Positions 5,751 through 6,184 of a stretch of 6,184 nucleotides of DNA are shown here, one piece after another; the first letter of the stretch is position 1; each line of letters opens with the position of its first letter. The stretch covers positions 1-6,184 of the forward strand of contig JAQUSM010000068.1 in NCBI GenBank assembly GCA_028715095.1, given 5' to 3'. A model generated the notes under the pieces. It did no database searches and had not been told where the DNA came from. It was given only the letters and a program-made list of their open reading frames with translations. The translations under genes and the position numbers were made by a program. This DNA comes from Candidatus Omnitrophota bacterium (GTDB lineage Bacteria; Omnitrophota; Gorgyraeia; Gygaellales; Profunditerraquicolaceae).

Positions 5751-6184
5751 TCTTTTTTTCTTCTTCCGCTTTTAAGAGGGCCTCTGTCAATTCATCCATT
5801 TGGCCTTCTAAAATCGCTTCTAATTGATGCGAGGTAAAGTTAATCCTGTGATCCGTAACCCGGCGGTCAGGAAAATTATAAGTGCGGATCTTTTCGCTGC
5901 GGTCTCCGGTACCGATCTGAATCTTTCTTGCGCTGGATACTTTCTTTGCCTCTGCTTCAATTTTGGACTCTAAAATACGCGCGCGTAAAACCCTCATTGC
6001 CTTGGCCTTGTTCTTTATCTGCGAACGTTCATCCTGACAGGCAACCACTGTGCCGGTAGGAATATGAGTAATCCTTACCGCTGAATCGGTTTTCTGCATA
6101 TGCTGTCCGCCCGGACCGCTTGAACGATAAGTATCTATCCTTAAATCTTTGGGTTCAATCACCAGGTCAACCTCTTCCGGCTCA
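5737..6184 (-). CDS. prfA: Peptide chain release factor 1, C-terminal part (5' end cut by window)
   Basis: Recognises UAA/UAG in the ribosomal A site and triggers peptide release. About 148 codons are visible, entering open from the right edge with [20 protein letters not shown], the usual approach to domain 3. The catalytic loop [18 protein letters not shown] (about 6119-6066) contains the GGQ whose Gln contacts the peptidyl-transferase centre and is the substrate of the neighbouring Prm[20 protein letters not shown] and [17 protein letters not shown] distinguish RF1 from RF2. About 121 residues follow the GGQ, normal for RF1, so the C-terminus is intact. The codon-reading PxT loop lies outside the window, so stop-codon specificity is inferred from the C-terminal signature. 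The GTG at 6162 that opens an apparent 141-residue frame is internal, not a start. The last residues are Lys/Glu-rich and encoded by an A-rich run. Confidence 0.95.
   Translation of the reverse strand, partial: EPEEVDLVIEPKDLRIDTYRSSGPGGQHMQKTDSAVRITHIPTGTVVACQDERSQIKNKAKAMRVLRARILESKIEAEAKKVSSARKIQIGTGDRSEKIRTYNFPDRRVTDHRINFTSHQLEAILEGQMDELTEALLKAEEEKKSERG

Noticed and set aside
5785..5790. Perfect TTGACA on the minus strand near the end of prfA, possibly a -35 for prmC
   Set aside because: The hexamer 17 nt downstream is GGAAGA, with no -10 resemblance, and neighbouring spacings are purine-rich as well.
5737..6162. Stand-alone 141-residue GGQ protein (like the short ribosome-rescue factors) starting at GTG 6162
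   Set aside because: The frame stays open to the right edge with residues matching RF1 just before domain 3, and the C-terminal region matches full-length RF1, so this is the end of prfA rather than a short rescue factor.

Overview
This window is a single unbroken run of nine minus-strand genes, read from high to low coordinates: prfA (5' end cut by the window) - prmC - murA - trpG - trpD - trpC - trpF - a small zinc-ribbon membrane protein - trpB (3' end cut by the window). All except the small protein are recognised from conserved motifs. The plus strand carries only shadow reading frames.

Organism: a bacterium. The window has the prfA-prmC pair, a MurA that implies a peptidoglycan wall, moderate slightly AT-rich composition (by eye, not computed), purine-rich coding strands, Shine-Dalgarno sites at several starts, and one GTG and one TTG start codon. 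The style (very tight packing, a short N-terminal CxxC zinc ribbon joined to a membrane helix, a trp cluster attached to housekeeping genes) reminds me of uncultured Gram-negative lineages such as Omnitrophota. That is a guess from style, not something the sequence proves.

Layout: positions 6184-4968 hold the translation-termination pair: release factor 1 and the methyltransferase that modifies the Gln of its GGQ motif. Positions 4960-3698 hold murA, the first committed step of peptidoglycan synthesis. From 3701 down to 1 lies a tryptophan cluster in the order G-D-C-F-x-B. TrpG supplies ammonia to anthranilate synthase, TrpD adds phosphoribosyl, TrpF isomerises, TrpC closes the indole ring and TrpB condenses indole with serine. 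trpE is not next to trpG, and trpA would have to lie beyond the left edge.

Coupling: the only intergenic bases are 7 nt between prmC and murA and 1 nt between trpD and trpC. All other junctions overlap: four are ATGA (4 nt; murA/trpG, trpG/trpD, trpF/small protein, small protein/trpB), one is 7 nt (trpC/trpF) and one is 14 nt (prfA/prmC). No stretch lacks a gene, and there is no room for a trp leader, attenuator, riboswitch or terminator between genes. A possible internal promoter lies in the 3' end of prmC, just ahead of murA. I see no mobile element, CRISPR array, tRNA or rRNA.

Most of the window is ordinary metabolism. The least explained element is the 117-residue zinc-ribbon membrane protein locked by ATGA overlaps between trpF and trpB.
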